Shown piece after piece: positions 1 through 10,207 of a stretch of 64,000 nucleotides of DNA; the stretch's first letter is position 1, and the number at the start of each line of letters is the position of its first letter. Source of the stretch: Janibacter limosus NBRC 16128. Lineage in GTDB: Bacteria > Actinomycetota > Actinomycetes > Actinomycetales > Dermatophilaceae. Below the pieces are notes generated by a model. It was given only the letters and a program-made list of their open reading frames with translations, ran no database searches and was not told the origin of the DNA. A program made the position numbers and the translations under genes. The stretch is taken from contig NZ_BCSS01000016.1 of assembly GCF_001570985.1 (NCBI RefSeq), forward strand, positions 1 through 64,000, read 5' to 3'.

Positions 1-2
1 GG

Positions 3-1040
3 TCAGGCGTCCACGATCCGCGAGAGATAGGCGGCGACGGCACGTACCTGCGCCATCGTCGCCGGATAGTCCATGCGGGTCGGCCCGAGCACCCCGACGG
101 CGCCCACCTGCTCGTCGCCGGACCCGTAACCGGAGGTGATGAGCGAGGTGCTCTGCAGACCGGAGACGGGGTTCTCCGAGCCGATGCGCACCGAGACACC
201 CGAGATGTCCTGCGTGGCCTCGGCGCTGAGGAGCCGGAGCAGGACGACATGTTGCTCGAGGACGTCGAGCACCGGCTCGAGCGTCATCGGGAAGTCGCTG
301 GAGCTGCGCGCGAGGTTGGCGGTGCCGGCGAGCGTCACCTTGGTCGCGCGCTCCTCGGCCAGGGCCTCCTCGATCGAGGCGAGGACACCCGCGGTGAGTG
401 CGTCCTCGGTGTCGGCGTCCTCGTCGTGCAGGGTCCCCAGCGAGGCGAGCGCGTCGGCCAACCGGCGGTCCCGGGTCGCGGCATTGATCCGGGCCCGGGC
501 GCTGGCCAGGGTGGCGGCGCCGTCAGCGGTCATGTAGTCGACGCCGATCGGCACGACCCGCTGCTCCACCCGGCCGCTGCCCATGATGACGACGACCATG
601 AGCCGGGTCTCGCTCATGGGCACGAGCTCGATGTGCTTGACCGTGCTGCGGGTCAGGGACGGGTACTGCACGACCGCGACCTGACGGGTCAGGGTCGACA
701 GCAGGCGCACGGTGCGATCGAGGACGACGTCGAGATCGTCAGAACCCTCGAGGTAGTCGGTGATCGCGGCGCGCTCGCCGCGGGACATGGGCCGCACGGC
801 CGCCAGACGGTCGACGAAGAGGCGGTAGCCGGCATCGGTGGGAATGCGTCCGGCAGAGGTGTGCGGGGCGGCGATCAGGCCCTCGTCCTCGAGTGCCGCC
901 ATGTCGTTGCGCACGGTCGCTGCCGAGACATTGAGCTGGTGGCGGTCGAGCAGTGCCTTGGAGCCGACGGGCTCGGAGGTCTGCACGTAGTCCTCGACGA
1001 TGGCGCTCAGCACGGCCATGCGGCGATGCTCCTGACTCAT
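3..1040 (-). CDS. hrcA: Heat-inducible transcription repressor HrcA
   Basis: HrcA represses class I heat-shock genes by binding CIRCE operators; repression is relieved when GroEL is titrated by unfolded protein. The product is 345 residues. Its N-terminal winged helix reads [19 protein letters not shown], followed by the family hallmark [18 protein letters not shown] and [15 protein letters not shown]. The GAF-like ligand domain follows. I chose the ATG at 1038-1040 because the longer reading frame upstream has no family similarity and runs through the CIRCE operator. The stop lies at the window edge, so dnaJ, the usual next gene, would lie outside. The gene is divergent from the DUF3097 gene and is very probably autoregulated through the CIRCE at 1074-1100. 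Family assignment is secure. Confidence 0.97.
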   Translation of the reverse strand: MSQEHRRMAVLSAIVEDYVQTSEPVGSKALLDRHQLNVSAATVRNDMAALEDEGLIAAPHTSAGRIPTDAGYRLFVDRLAAVRPMSRGERAAITDYLEGSDDLDVVLDRTVRLLSTLTRQVAVVQYPSLTRSTVKHIELVPMSETRLMVVVIMGSGRVEQRVVPIGVDYMTADGAATLASARARINAATRDRRLADALASLGTLHDEDADTEDALTAGVLASIEEALAEERATKVTLAGTANLARSSSDFPMTLEPVLDVLEQHVVLLRLLSAEATQDISGVSVRIGSENPVSGLQSTSLITSGYGSGDEQVGAVGVLGPTRMDYPATMAQVRAVAAYLSRIVDA

Positions 1041-1073
1041 CCTGACCTCCCTTCGACACACCCGATCGGACCG

Positions 1074-1100
1074 CTGGCACTCGGTCCACCTGAGTGCCAA
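1074..1100. promoter_or_regulatory. CIRCE operator (HrcA binding site)
   Basis: The inverted repeat CTGGCACTC, nine bases, GAGTGCCAA matches the CIRCE layout TTAGCACTC-N9-GAGTGCTAA with small changes. It lies 34 bases upstream of the hrcA start and 81 bases upstream of the divergent DUF3097 gene. The arms pair as GGCACTC/GAGTGCC. Arm sequence, exact nine-base spacer and position next to hrcA agree, so HrcA autoregulation is expected. An effect on the divergent gene is possible but not shown. Confidence 0.93.
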
Positions 1101-1180
1101 GTCTACGACCGTGGCAGGCATTCCCCGGAATCCGGCGTGCCGCCACCGCGAGGCCGGTCTCTTGCGCCTACGGTCCCAGC

Positions 1181-2059
1181 GTGAGCGATCGATATGGCAA
1201 GGATGTCCTCTCCGGTGACTGGAAGTCCACGGGGAGGTTGTCACGCCCAACGTCCCAGGCCCTGGAGGCCACCCGCGGAACCGTCGTCGAGGACGTCGAG
1301 ACCGGCTGGGTCGGCGCCGTCGTCTCGGTCGAGAAGGCCGGCGGCGTGCACGTCGTCCACCTGGAGGACCGCCGCGGCAAGGTCAAGGCCTTCCCCCTCG
1401 GTCCCGGCTTCCACGTCGACGGGCGCCCGGTCACGCTCACCGCGCCGAAGGGGGCCCAGCGCGCGGCCCTCGCCACGGTCCAGCAGCAGTCCTCGCGCAC
1501 CGCGAGCGGATCGGTGGCCGTCCACGACGGCAAGGCCAAGGTCGCCCTCGCATCCAGGATCTTCGTCGAGGGTCGCCACGATGCCGAGCTCGTCGAGAAG
1601 GTCTGGGGCCACGATCTGCGCGTCGAGGGCATCGTCGTCGAGCCGCTCGACGGGGTCGACGACCTGGCCGCCGCGATCCGCGACTTCTCCCCCGGCCGCG
1701 GCCGCCGGATGGGCGTACTCGTCGACCACCTCGTGCCCGGCAGCAAGGAATCGCGCATCGTCGCCGAGGCCAACACGGTGGCGCCCGACCACGTGCTCGT
1801 CGTCGGGCACCCCTATGTCGACGTGTGGCAGTCGGTGCGCCCCCAGCGCCTCGGCATGGAGGCCTGGCCGACGATCCCCCGCTCCATGGAGTGGAAGCGC
1901 GGGATCTGCGCCCACCTGGGCTGGGCCCACGACTCGCAGACCGACATCGCGCGGGCGTGGAAGCAGATCCTCGGGACCGTGCGCTCCTACGCCGACCTCG
2001 AGCCCGCCCTGCTCGGTCGGGTCGAGGAGCTCATCGACTTCGTCACTGCGCCCCAGTAA
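1181..2059 (+). CDS. DUF3097 family protein with TOPRIM-like motifs
   Basis: This 292-residue protein belongs to the actinobacterial DUF3097 family, usually found near hrcA and hemW; its function is unknown. Residues 30-90 form a small beta-rich domain ([20 protein letters not shown]). The second half looks like a TOPRIM fold: a strand ending in an EGxxD signature ([17 protein letters not shown]130 and D134), then an acidic [10 protein letters not shown] element, then [16 protein letters not shown] near 178-193, placed like the TOPRIM DxD motif. This suggests a nucleic-acid enzyme, but that is my inference. The GTG at 1181 was chosen because family similarity starts at SDRYGKDVL. The gene is divergent from hrcA. 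Confidence 0.88.
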   Translation: MSDRYGKDVLSGDWKSTGRLSRPTSQALEATRGTVVEDVETGWVGAVVSVEKAGGVHVVHLEDRRGKVKAFPLGPGFHVDGRPVTLTAPKGAQRAALATVQQQSSRTASGSVAVHDGKAKVALASRIFVEGRHDAELVEKVWGHDLRVEGIVVEPLDGVDDLAAAIRDFSPGRGRRMGVLVDHLVPGSKESRIVAEANTVAPDHVLVVGHPYVDVWQSVRPQRLGMEAWPTIPRSMEWKRGICAHLGWAHDSQTDIARAWKQILGTVRSYADLEPALLGRVEELIDFVTAPQ

Positions 2060-2111
2060 CCCGTCCGCACGCTCAGGCCCTGGTCGGCTCAGGATGTTAC
2101 GCGCGAGGCGA

Positions 2112-2867
2112 TCAGTCGCGCGGACCGCCCGCCACGTAGATGACCTGACCGGAGACGAAGCCGGCCTCTTCGGAGAGCAAGAAGGCCGCGGTGGCGGCGA
2201 TGTCCTCGGGCTGGCCGACCCGGCCGACCGGGGTCTCCTTGGCCGCGTAGGCGAGGAAGTCCTCGAAGGGCACACCCATCCGCTCGGCCGTCGCAGCCGT
2301 CATGTCCGTCTGGATGAATCCGGGCGCGATCGCGTTGGCCGTCACACCGAACTTGCCGAGCTCGATCGCCAGGGTCTTGGTGAATCCCTGCATGCCGGCC
2401 TTGGCCGCGGAGTAGTTGACCTGCCCGCGGTTGCCCAGGGCGGAGGTCGAGGACAGGTTGACGATGCGGCCGTACTTCTCCTGCGTCATGTGCGCCTGGG
2501 CAGCCTTGGTCATGAGGAAGGCGCCACGCAGGTGCACCGCCATGACGGAGTCCCAGTCGTCGACGGACATCTTGAAGAGCATGTTGTCGCGGATGATCCC
2601 GGCGTTGTTGACGAGCAGCGTGGGGGCGCCGAGCTCCTCGGCGACCCGGGCGACGCCGGCCTCGACCTGCTCGGGGTCGGACACGTCGACGCCGACGGCG
2701 AGGGCGGTGCCGCCGCCCTCGGTGATCTCGTCGACGACGACCTGACAGGCCGACTCGTCGAGGTCGAGCACGGCGATGTGGTGGCCCTCCTCTGCGAGGC
2801 GCAGGGCGATGGCCCGGCCGATCCCGCGGGCGGCTCCGGTGACGATGGCAGTACGAGTCGTGGTCAT
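2112..2867 (-). CDS. SDR-family oxidoreductase, FabG-like (3-oxoacyl-ACP reductase type)
   Basis: A classical short-chain dehydrogenase/reductase of 251 residues. The NAD(P)-binding motif TGAARGIG is at the N-terminus, followed by NNAG, the active-site serine in NLSSTSALG, the catalytic YSAAK, and PGFIQTDM. Size and motifs fit the FabG/PhaB group, which reduces 3-oxoacyl thioesters, but the substrate cannot be fixed from sequence and there are no fatty-acid synthesis neighbours. The ATG at 2865-2867 gives the usual length; an in-frame GTG six codons upstream is possible, and neither start has a well-spaced ribosome-binding site. It faces the DUF3097 gene with 52 bases between the stops. Confidence 0.9.
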   Translation of the reverse strand: MTTTRTAIVTGAARGIGRAIALRLAEEGHHIAVLDLDESACQVVVDEITEGGGTALAVGVDVSDPEQVEAGVARVAEELGAPTLLVNNAGIIRDNMLFKMSVDDWDSVMAVHLRGAFLMTKAAQAHMTQEKYGRIVNLSSTSALGNRGQVNYSAAKAGMQGFTKTLAIELGKFGVTANAIAPGFIQTDMTAATAERMGVPFEDFLAYAAKETPVGRVGQPEDIAATAAFLLSEEAGFVSGQVIYVAGGPRD

Positions 2868-2921
2868 ACCCTCATCGTGCGTCACGGATACCCGCGAGTC
2901 ACACCCCAGTCCGAGGACCGG

Positions 2922-3572
2922 TCATCGGCAGTGGATCCGGCTCGGCTTCCACCTGGGTTCGGTCGGCAGCATCCACCCGCGCTTGCGGGAGAGCAGGCAG
3001 ACCCCGCCGCCGACGAGGAGCGCACCGAGCGAGGCCAGCGGACCGGTGGTCACCAGGTGGAGCAGCACCAGGGTCACTCCCCCGGCAAAGGCCGCCGTGG
3101 CGTAGAGCTCAGAGCGCTGCAGGATCACCGGCACATTGCCGAGCATCATGTCGCGCACGACGCCACCACCACAGGCGGTCAGCACGCCCAGCAGGATCGC
3201 CGGCAGCCAGTGGATGTCGTGGAGCAGCGCCTTCTGCGTGCCGACGACCGCCCAGGTCCCCAGCGCGACGGCATCCACCCAGGGGAAGACCTGTCGCCAG
3301 CGTCGCCCCTCGAGCCTGACGAGATAGGCGATGGCGGCGGCGGCGAGCGCGACCGTGAGATAGCGCAGGTCGGTCAGTGCCACCGGCTGCACATTGAGCA
3401 GCACATCGCGGATCGCCCCACCGCCGAGGGCCGAGACGACGGCGAGCACGGTGAAGCCGACCGGGTCGAGCTGGTAGCGGCGCGCGACGGCGCCACCCAG
3501 CAGTCCGTTGGCCAGGACCCCCAGCAGGTCGAAGAAGGCGATGAGGTCCGGGATCTGCGGCACATCAGGCAC
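2922..3572 (-). CDS. TRIC-like (UPF0126) integral membrane protein
   Basis: A 216-residue protein with about seven hydrophobic segments, matching the bacterial UPF0126/YicG group, which is related to eukaryotic TRIC cation channels. The internal duplication is visible: GGGAIRDVLLNVQP in the first repeat and GGGVVRDMMLGNVP in the second, the glycine-rich kinks that line the pore in this family. Ion selectivity is not predictable here. The GTG start at 3570-3572 lies inside the last codons of hemW, an 8-base overlap that implies cotranscription and translational coupling with it. Confidence 0.88.
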   Translation of the reverse strand: MPDVPQIPDLIAFFDLLGVLANGLLGGAVARRYQLDPVGFTVLAVVSALGGGAIRDVLLNVQPVALTDLRYLTVALAAAAIAYLVRLEGRRWRQVFPWVDAVALGTWAVVGTQKALLHDIHWLPAILLGVLTACGGGVVRDMMLGNVPVILQRSELYATAAFAGGVTLVLLHLVTTGPLASLGALLVGGGVCLLSRKRGWMLPTEPRWKPSRIHCR

Positions 3573-4749
3573 CGCTGACCACCACGGGGTCGGGCTCACC
3601 GGCGATGAGCTGGTGGACGACCGTGTCCGCGAGGAGGCGGCCACGACGAGTCAGGACGACCCGACCGGCGATGGCCGCGCGACCATCGACGAGACCGTCC
3701 GCGACGAGCCCGGCGACCGCCCTTCGCCCCTGCGCCGTCAGGAGACCGGTCGGGAGCCCCTCGCGCAACCGCACCCCGAGCAGGATCTCCTCGTCGGCTC
3801 GCTGCTCGGCCGTCAGCTCCTCGCGCTCGGCCTCCGGGTGGCCCTCGGCGAGGCCCTTGGCCCAGGTCGCGGGGTGCTTGCGGTTCCACCAGCGCGCGCC
3901 GTCGACGTGGCTGTGGGCGCCGGGACCCACTCCCCACCAGTCGTGGCTGCGCCAGTAGGCCTCGTTGTGCCGGCAGTGGTCGGCGCCGGTGCGCGCCCAG
4001 TTGCTGATCTCGTACCAGTCGTACCCGGCGTCCGCGAGCAGCTGGTCGGCGAGCTCGTACTTGTCGGCCTCGTCGTCACCCGTGGGCATCGGCAGCTCGC
4101 CGCGGCGCACGCGGACGGCCATCTTGGTGCCTTCCTCGACGGTGAGGGCATAGGCGGAGAGGTGGTCGGGCTGCAGGGCGATGGCCGTCTCGAGCGAGGT
4201 GCGCCACTGGTCCAGGCTCTCCCCCGGCGTGCCGTAGATGAGGTCGAGGCTCACGGCGAGACCAGCGGCGCGGGCTGCCGTCAGCGCGCGGGAGACATTG
4301 GCCGGGTCGTGCGTGCGGTCGAGCGTGGCGAGCACCTGCGGCACCGCCGACTGCATGCCGATGCTCACCCGGGTGAACCCGCCGTCAGCCAGAGTCCGCA
4401 GCGACTCCTCGGTCACGCTGTCGGGGTTGGCCTCGGTGGTCACCTCGACGTCGTCGGCCAGCCCCCAGCGCTCGCGCACCGCGTCGAGGAAGCGCACGAG
4501 GTCCTGCGGCGGCAGGAGGGTCGGCGTGCCACCGCCGACGAAGACCGTCGAGACCGGTGGCGCGTCCGGCAGCGTGGTGGCCGCCAGGTCCAGCTCGAGG
4601 ATCGCGGCGTCGACGAAGGTCGCGACGCTCGCACCCTGCGCACCGCCCACGGGGCCGAGCTCAGTAGCGGTGTAGGTGTTGAAGTCGCAGTACCCGCAAC
4701 GGACCGTGCAGAAGGGCACGTGGAGGTAGATGCCGAAGGGGGGACGCAC
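3565..4749 (-). CDS. hemW: HemW, heme chaperone / radical SAM protein
   Basis: A 394-residue radical-SAM protein. The CxxxCxxC cluster motif is at C14, C18 and C21. It is followed by DF rather than the extra cysteine of true coproporphyrinogen dehydrogenase HemN, so this is the HemW type that carries heme to acceptors and is often misnamed HemN. GGGTPTLL and the SIGMQS segment are typical. The start is the GTG at 4747-4749, eight bases after a clear GGGAGG; in-frame codons further upstream run into the divergent phosphatase gene. The TRIC-like gene overlaps its stop. Position between the hrcA block and lepA follows the usual actinobacterial order. Confidence 0.94.
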   Translation of the reverse strand: MRPPFGIYLHVPFCTVRCGYCDFNTYTATELGPVGGAQGASVATFVDAAILELDLAATTLPDAPPVSTVFVGGGTPTLLPPQDLVRFLDAVRERWGLADDVEVTTEANPDSVTEESLRTLADGGFTRVSIGMQSAVPQVLATLDRTHDPANVSRALTAARAAGLAVSLDLIYGTPGESLDQWRTSLETAIALQPDHLSAYALTVEEGTKMAVRVRRGELPMPTGDDEADKYELADQLLADAGYDWYEISNWARTGADHCRHNEAYWRSHDWWGVGPGAHSHVDGARWWNRKHPATWAKGLAEGHPEAEREELTAEQRADEEILLGVRLREGLPTGLLTAQGRRAVAGLVADGLVDGRAAIAGRVVLTRRGRLLADTVVHQLIAGEPDPVVVSGA

Positions 4750-4785
4750 GCGGCCATCCTCCCACCCGGTGGCTACGGTGGGCTC

Positions 4786-5559
4786 ATGACCCGATGGATC
4801 GAGCTCGATGGCGTCGTCAACATGCGTGACCTCGGTGGCCTGCCCACCCGCGATGGGCGCGGTACGCGAGAGGGGCGGTTGATCCGCAGCGACAACCTGC
4901 AGGACCTGAGCGAAGGGGACGTCCGTCGCCTCATCGAGGAGGTCGGCGTGAGTGACGTGGTCGACCTGCGCAGCAATGTCGAGTACGAGGTCACCGGGCA
5001 GGGCCCGTTGCGGGCCACTCCGCTGACGCACCACCACTTCAGCCTCCTCGCCGAGGACGAGGACCCTGACCGGACCGTCGAGGAGGCCCTCGCACTGCGC
5101 TGGGGACGGGAGGAGTCGGCTCCACGCGATGGCGACTTCTGGGGGCGTCACTACACCGGCTACCTCACCAAGCGGCCCGACTCCGTCGCTGCGGCCCTGG
5201 CCGCGGTCCGCGACAGCGCGGGCGGTGCCGTCGTCCACTGCGCTGCGGGCAAGGACCGCACCGGGACGGTCGTCGGGATGGCCCTGTCCGTCGCCGGGGT
5301 CCCGGAGGAAGAGATCATCTCCGACTACGTCCGCACGGCCGAGCGGCTGGAGCGGATCATGGGGCGGCTCATCGAGGTCGAGCCGTACAAGCGCTCACTG
5401 CCCAGCCACACCCTCGACGAGCAGCTGCCCCGCGCGGAGTCGATGGAGTCAGTCCTCACCCACCTCGACGAGGGGTACGGCGGCACGGTCGGCTGGCTCA
5501 CGGCCAGCGGGTGGACCGAGGCCGATGTCGAGGCGCTGCGCGTGCGCCTGACGGTCTGA
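4786..5559 (+). CDS. Tyrosine-protein phosphatase (PtpB-like)
   Basis: A 257-residue protein of the bacterial PtpB/dual-specificity phosphatase group. The P-loop HCAAGKDRTG (151-160) carries the nucleophile C152 and R158 of the CX5R signature, and the N-terminal NMRDLGG segment (12-18) is typical of the secreted PtpB-like group, although no signal peptide is present here. The Lys-Asp inside the loop is shared with triple-specificity and phosphoinositide-active members. The ATG at 4786 has GGTGGG a few bases upstream. It is divergent from hemW (36 bases between starts) and convergent with the DUF4442 gene, the stops being three bases apart. Confidence 0.92.
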   Translation: MTRWIELDGVVNMRDLGGLPTRDGRGTREGRLIRSDNLQDLSEGDVRRLIEEVGVSDVVDLRSNVEYEVTGQGPLRATPLTHHHFSLLAEDEDPDRTVEEALALRWGREESAPRDGDFWGRHYTGYLTKRPDSVAAALAAVRDSAGGAVVHCAAGKDRTGTVVGMALSVAGVPEEEIISDYVRTAERLERIMGRLIEVEPYKRSLPSHTLDEQLPRAESMESVLTHLDEGYGGTVGWLTASGWTEADVEALRVRLTV

Positions 5560-5562
5560 GCC

Positions 5563-6036
5563 TCAGGCCTTCTTCGGCTTCTCGGTGACGTAGACCGGGA
5601 TGACGCCCTCCACGACGACCACACCGTCGGTGCGCACGGCCTTGACCTTGATGTCCACATCGCCCGGAGTCGCTGCCCACTGCTTGGGGTCGGTCTCGGC
5701 GACGCAGAGCAGGTCGGTCGTCGACTTCGCGAGGTAGCTGACCTGCAGGCCGCGGGGCAGCCAGCGCTTGTCGGCCGGGCAGGTCGCCTCGGCGACCAGG
5801 CCCATCGCGGCCTCCAGCCCGTTGCACACCGCGATGGCGTGCAGGGTGCCGATGTGGTTGTGCACCCGCTTGCGATTGCGGATCGACAGCTCGGCGTAGT
5901 TGGGTCGCACCTCGCGCACGACGGGACGCACGGTCGCGAAGTACGGCGCCTTGACGCTGTAGAGGAGGGAAAAGATGCGCTTGCCCGCCGGGAGCTTGGC
6001 GATGCGCTGGTAGAGGTCGAAGGTCTGCTGGGCCAT
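5563..6036 (-). CDS. DUF4442 hotdog-fold protein, PaaI-thioesterase-like
   Basis: A 157-residue single-domain protein of the DUF4442 branch of the hotdog thioesterase superfamily. The segment HNHIGTLHAIAVCNGLEAAM is the characteristic helix-strand region of that group, and RPNYAELSIRNRKRVHN precedes it. Thioester hydrolysis is plausible, but the substrate is unknown and the catalytic residues of this branch are not well defined. The ATG at 6034-6036 gives the usual length; an upstream in-frame start would add unrelated residues. It is convergent with the phosphatase gene. Confidence 0.85.
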   Translation of the reverse strand: MAQQTFDLYQRIAKLPAGKRIFSLLYSVKAPYFATVRPVVREVRPNYAELSIRNRKRVHNHIGTLHAIAVCNGLEAAMGLVAEATCPADKRWLPRGLQVSYLAKSTTDLLCVAETDPKQWAATPGDVDIKVKAVRTDGVVVVEGVIPVYVTEKPKKA

Positions 6037-6104
6037 GTGTCGCACCCTAGGCTCGGGCACCCTTGCGCTGGAAGCCCACACGACGTCGGCTGCGTCACGC
6101 AGGG

Positions 6105-6504
6105 CTACCCCGCGTAGGTGCCGAAGCTCCAGGAGTTGCCCTCGGGGTCGAGGATGCTGAAGCCGCGCGACCCGTAGTCGCTGTCCTCCATCGGCCGGGT
6201 GAAGGTGACTCCCTCCGCCTCGGCACGGGCGTGCACGGCATCCGGCTCGTCGGTGACGACGTAGAGCATCGCGCCACCGACCGGCATCGTGAAGTGCGGG
6301 TCGTCGGGACGCGCGCTGGAGATCATGACCCGGCCCCCTTCGGGCCAGAGCATCTCGCTGTGCTGCACGATCCCGCCCTCACCGTCCACGAGGATGCCCT
6401 CGGCGAACCCGAGCGAGAGCAGCCATGCCCTCAGGGCCAGCGGATCGCGGGCCGCTCCAGATGTTGTGGTCGGCGCGGGGTGTGGTCTCGGTCGCGGTGT
6501 CCAT
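6105..6504 (-). pseudogene. VOC (glyoxalase-like) protein gene, frameshifted
   Basis: The intact family member would start MDTATETTPRADHNIW at the ATG 6502-6504, four bases after the ancestral stop of the araC-like gene, with GAGG just upstream. After NIW the reading frame breaks. The remaining VOC sequence continues in another frame as ARDPLALRAWLLSLGFAEG, then VDGEGGIVQHSEMLWPEGG, and on to DYGSRGFSILDPEGNSWSFGTYAG at 6105. The change of frame falls at about 6440-6460. The downstream frame has no ATG, GTG or TTG until the GTG at 6389, too late to make the first beta-alpha unit. The gene is therefore broken, unless the base call is wrong. Metal-dependent VOC enzymes act on many small molecules; the substrate is unknown. 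Confidence 0.8.
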
Positions 6505-6508
6505 GACC

Positions 6509-7196
6509 TCAGGATGACGCGTCCGCGCCCAGCGCGTCTTGGACGAATGCGATCTCATCGTCCTGGATCCACCGGGTCGGCGAGCTGCCGCCCCTGACCG
6601 ATCAGGTGCCGACTCTCCTGGAACCTCATGACGCGGGCCGTCGTCTTGGGTGCGTGGCCGTACTCCTGACGGAACTGGGTGCTCAGGTGCCGCGTGGACC
6701 ACCCGACCTCGGCGGCGATCTCGCGGATCGGTGCCCGCCCGTGGCTGCGCCGCAGCAGGCGCCAGGCGTGCTCGACCTCGGGGCGCGGCCGCCGCGTCAC
6801 CTCACGGCGGGCGAAGAGCGCCTCGACGACGAGGGCGAACCGGGACTCCCACCCTTCGGTCCCGGACAGCTGCTCGTGCAGCCGGCGGGCCGTCGGGCCC
6901 ACGAGGACGTCGAGGTCGACGGACGTGCCGGCCAGCTCGCCGGCAGGGCCGCCGAGGAGCAGCGCCGGACCAGCGTGCAGCCCGGCCACCATCGCGTCAT
7001 GACGCCCCTCGCGGCCGTCCGCGTCGACGAGGTCGAGCGGGGCGTCGAGCGAGAGCACGAGGGTGATCGTGTCCGAGGGCATCCCGATCTGCGTGCCCGG
7101 TCGCGCGCCCGTGATGCGGTACCCGACCATCGACTCGACGAAGGGGGTCAGGCCACCGGGGAGGGATGCCTCGACGAACTGCACCATGCCCGCCAC
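6509..7196 (-). pseudogene. AraC-family regulator gene with internal deletion in the DNA-binding domain
   Basis: The open part (GTG at 7196 to a stop at 6555) gives 213 residues. A ligand-binding half comes first, then the first helix-turn-helix (REIAAEVGWSTRHLSTQFRQ, about 158-177) and RVMRFQESRHLIG. The second helix-turn-helix should follow, but the frame runs into LADPVDPGR and stops. Another frame continues with the normal C-terminal end of such proteins, PTRWIQDDEIAFVQD and on to SS, stopping at 6509-6511. The join at 6576-6584 is CTCGCCGAC, which reads as Leu-Ala-Asp of the upstream part and nearly as Ser-Pro-Thr of the downstream part, as expected from a deletion between short direct repeats. 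DNA binding is probably lost. The VOC gene downstream is also broken. Confidence 0.8.
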
Positions 7197-7223
7197 GCTA
7201 CTCCCGGGCGAGCTGAGGCAGGC

Positions 7224-9080
<1,857 letters not shown>

Positions 9081-9203
9081 GGGTGGCGGACCTCGGTTTC
9101 GACGGGACAGGGCTTCGACCATCCTCCCATGAGGAGGCGTCCCGCCCGGAATCCCCGCCGCGCACCGGGCCACTTGCCCCCTGGCGTGGTTAGCGTGGAC
9201 GAC

Positions 9204-9647
9204 ATGGACGACACCTACCCCGGCGACTTCGCCGGCACCCCCGAGCTGCAGTGGGCCCCGACGCCCGACGACCCGACGCCCTCACCCGGCGAGGTCGTGT
9301 GGGCCTGGGTCCCCTACGAGGAGGACCACAGCCAGGGCAAGGATCGCCCGGTCCTGCTCATCGGCACGGACGGCGAGTGGCTCCTCGGGCTGCAGCTGAC
9401 CAGCTCGGACCACGACCTGGATGCCGAGCAGGAGGCCCGGGCGGGCCGACGGTGGATCGACATCGGCTCCGGCGCCTGGGACAGCAAGGGCCGGCGCAGC
9501 GAGGCCCGGATCAACCGCGTGCTGCGGGTGGACCCGGCTGCGGTCCGTCGGGACGGCGCGGTGCTCGACGAGCAGGTCTTCACCGCGGTCACCGACGCGG
9601 TGCGCGCGGTCGCCGAGGGACGCAGCTACGACGACGACCCCGTGTGA
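9204..9647 (+). CDS. PemK/MazF-like protein, orphan toxin-type
   Basis: A 147-residue protein with the MazF/PemK-like pattern: [27 protein letters not shown], read in two parts, then [11 protein letters not shown] and [10 protein letters not shown]. The VVWAWVPY and KDRPVLL strands and the TSSDHD turn are typical of the actinobacterial PemK-like group near lepA/rpsT. No antitoxin gene adjoins it, so toxicity is not implied; these chromosomal orphans may have other roles. The start is uncertain: ATG at 9204, or GTG at 9195 or 9186, none with a strong ribosome-binding site. It converges on rpsT, with the 18-bp terminator hairpin at 9689-9729 between them. Confidence 0.78.
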   Translation: MDDTYPGDFAGTPELQWAPTPDDPTPSPGEVVWAWVPYEEDHSQGKDRPVLLIGTDGEWLLGLQLTSSDHDLDAEQEARAGRRWIDIGSGAWDSKGRRSEARINRVLRVDPAAVRRDGAVLDEQVFTAVTDAVRAVAEGRSYDDDPV

Positions 9648-9688
9648 CCGCACGACCTCAGGGAGATGCGCATTCCCCCACGGCATGA

Positions 9689-9729
9689 CGAAGGGGGCCG
9701 GTCACCGTGATGGTGACCGGCCCCCTTCG
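9689..9729. terminator. Bidirectional terminator hairpin (18-bp perfect stem)
   Basis: The left arm 9689-9706 (CGAAGGGGGCCGGTCACC) pairs perfectly with 9712-9729 around a five-base loop, GTGAT. It lies between the convergent PemK-like gene and rpsT and should end both transcripts. There is no T tract, as is common in GC-rich actinobacteria. It is nearly identical to the hairpin at 52,290-52,334, including the loop size, which suggests one terminator family. Confidence 0.88.
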
Positions 9730-9748
9730 AGGTCTGGCTGGCGTCGGC

Positions 9749-10009
9749 TCAGAGAGCGTTGACGCGCTTGGCCAGACGCGACTTCTTGTTGGCCGCCTGG
9801 TTGGCGTGCAGGACGCCCTTGGTGACGGCCTTGTCCAGCTTGGTGCTGGCGGTCACGAGCGCGGCCTTGGCCGCCTCGGCGTCACCGGCGTCGACAGCCG
9901 TGCGGACCTTGCGGATCCACGTGCGCAGCTCGGACTTGGCGGCGCGGTTGCGCTCGGTCCGGGCGGCGTTGGTCTTGACGCGCTTGATCTGGGACTTGAT
10001 GTTTGCCAC
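9749..10009 (-). CDS. rpsT: 30S ribosomal protein S20
   Basis: An 86-residue basic protein starting [14 protein letters not shown] and ending in LAKRVNAL, typical of S20, which binds the 5' and 3'-minor domains of 16S rRNA early in assembly. Length and sequence are standard. The segment [15 protein letters not shown] is the conserved C-terminal helix. It lies next to holA, as in many actinobacteria. A possible promoter about 150 bases upstream would give a leader of roughly 135 bases. Confidence 0.98.
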   Translation of the reverse strand: MANIKSQIKRVKTNAARTERNRAAKSELRTWIRKVRTAVDAGDAEAAKAALVTASTKLDKAVTKGVLHANQAANKKSRLAKRVNAL

Positions 10010-10118
10010 AGGAAATGTCTCTCTTGGTCGTCGAAAATTTTGCCGTTAGAGGGCGGCAAGGCGGCTCGGGACCGGCGTGGGGATACCGTGGGAGAGTCGC
10101 CCTGGATGCTGCTTGCGA

Positions 10119-10181
10119 TGCGCGCACGACCATGCGCGCACGCGAAGGATCAATCTAGCAGCGGTCAGGCACCCTCACCAA
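10119..10181 (-). promoter_or_regulatory. Candidate rpsT promoter and structured leader
   Basis: On the minus strand, TTGGTG (10176-10181) and TAGATT (10152-10157) are separated by 18 bases, an acceptable sigma-70-like pair. Downstream, within the predicted leader, TGCGCGCA at 10133-10140 and 10119-10126 can form an 8-bp stem around six bases. S20 synthesis is autoregulated in other bacteria, so a structured leader is plausible, but no S20 binding structure was recognised. Confidence 0.4.
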
Positions 10182-10207
10182 AACCGCGGACGGCGGTGGC
10201 CATCACG

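Noticed and set aside
1194-3578. Very long plus-strand frame rich in Arg, Ser, Pro and Gly across several genes
   Set aside because: It is the out-of-frame reading of GC-rich genes; the composition is abnormal and it crosses two convergent genes that have good family matches.
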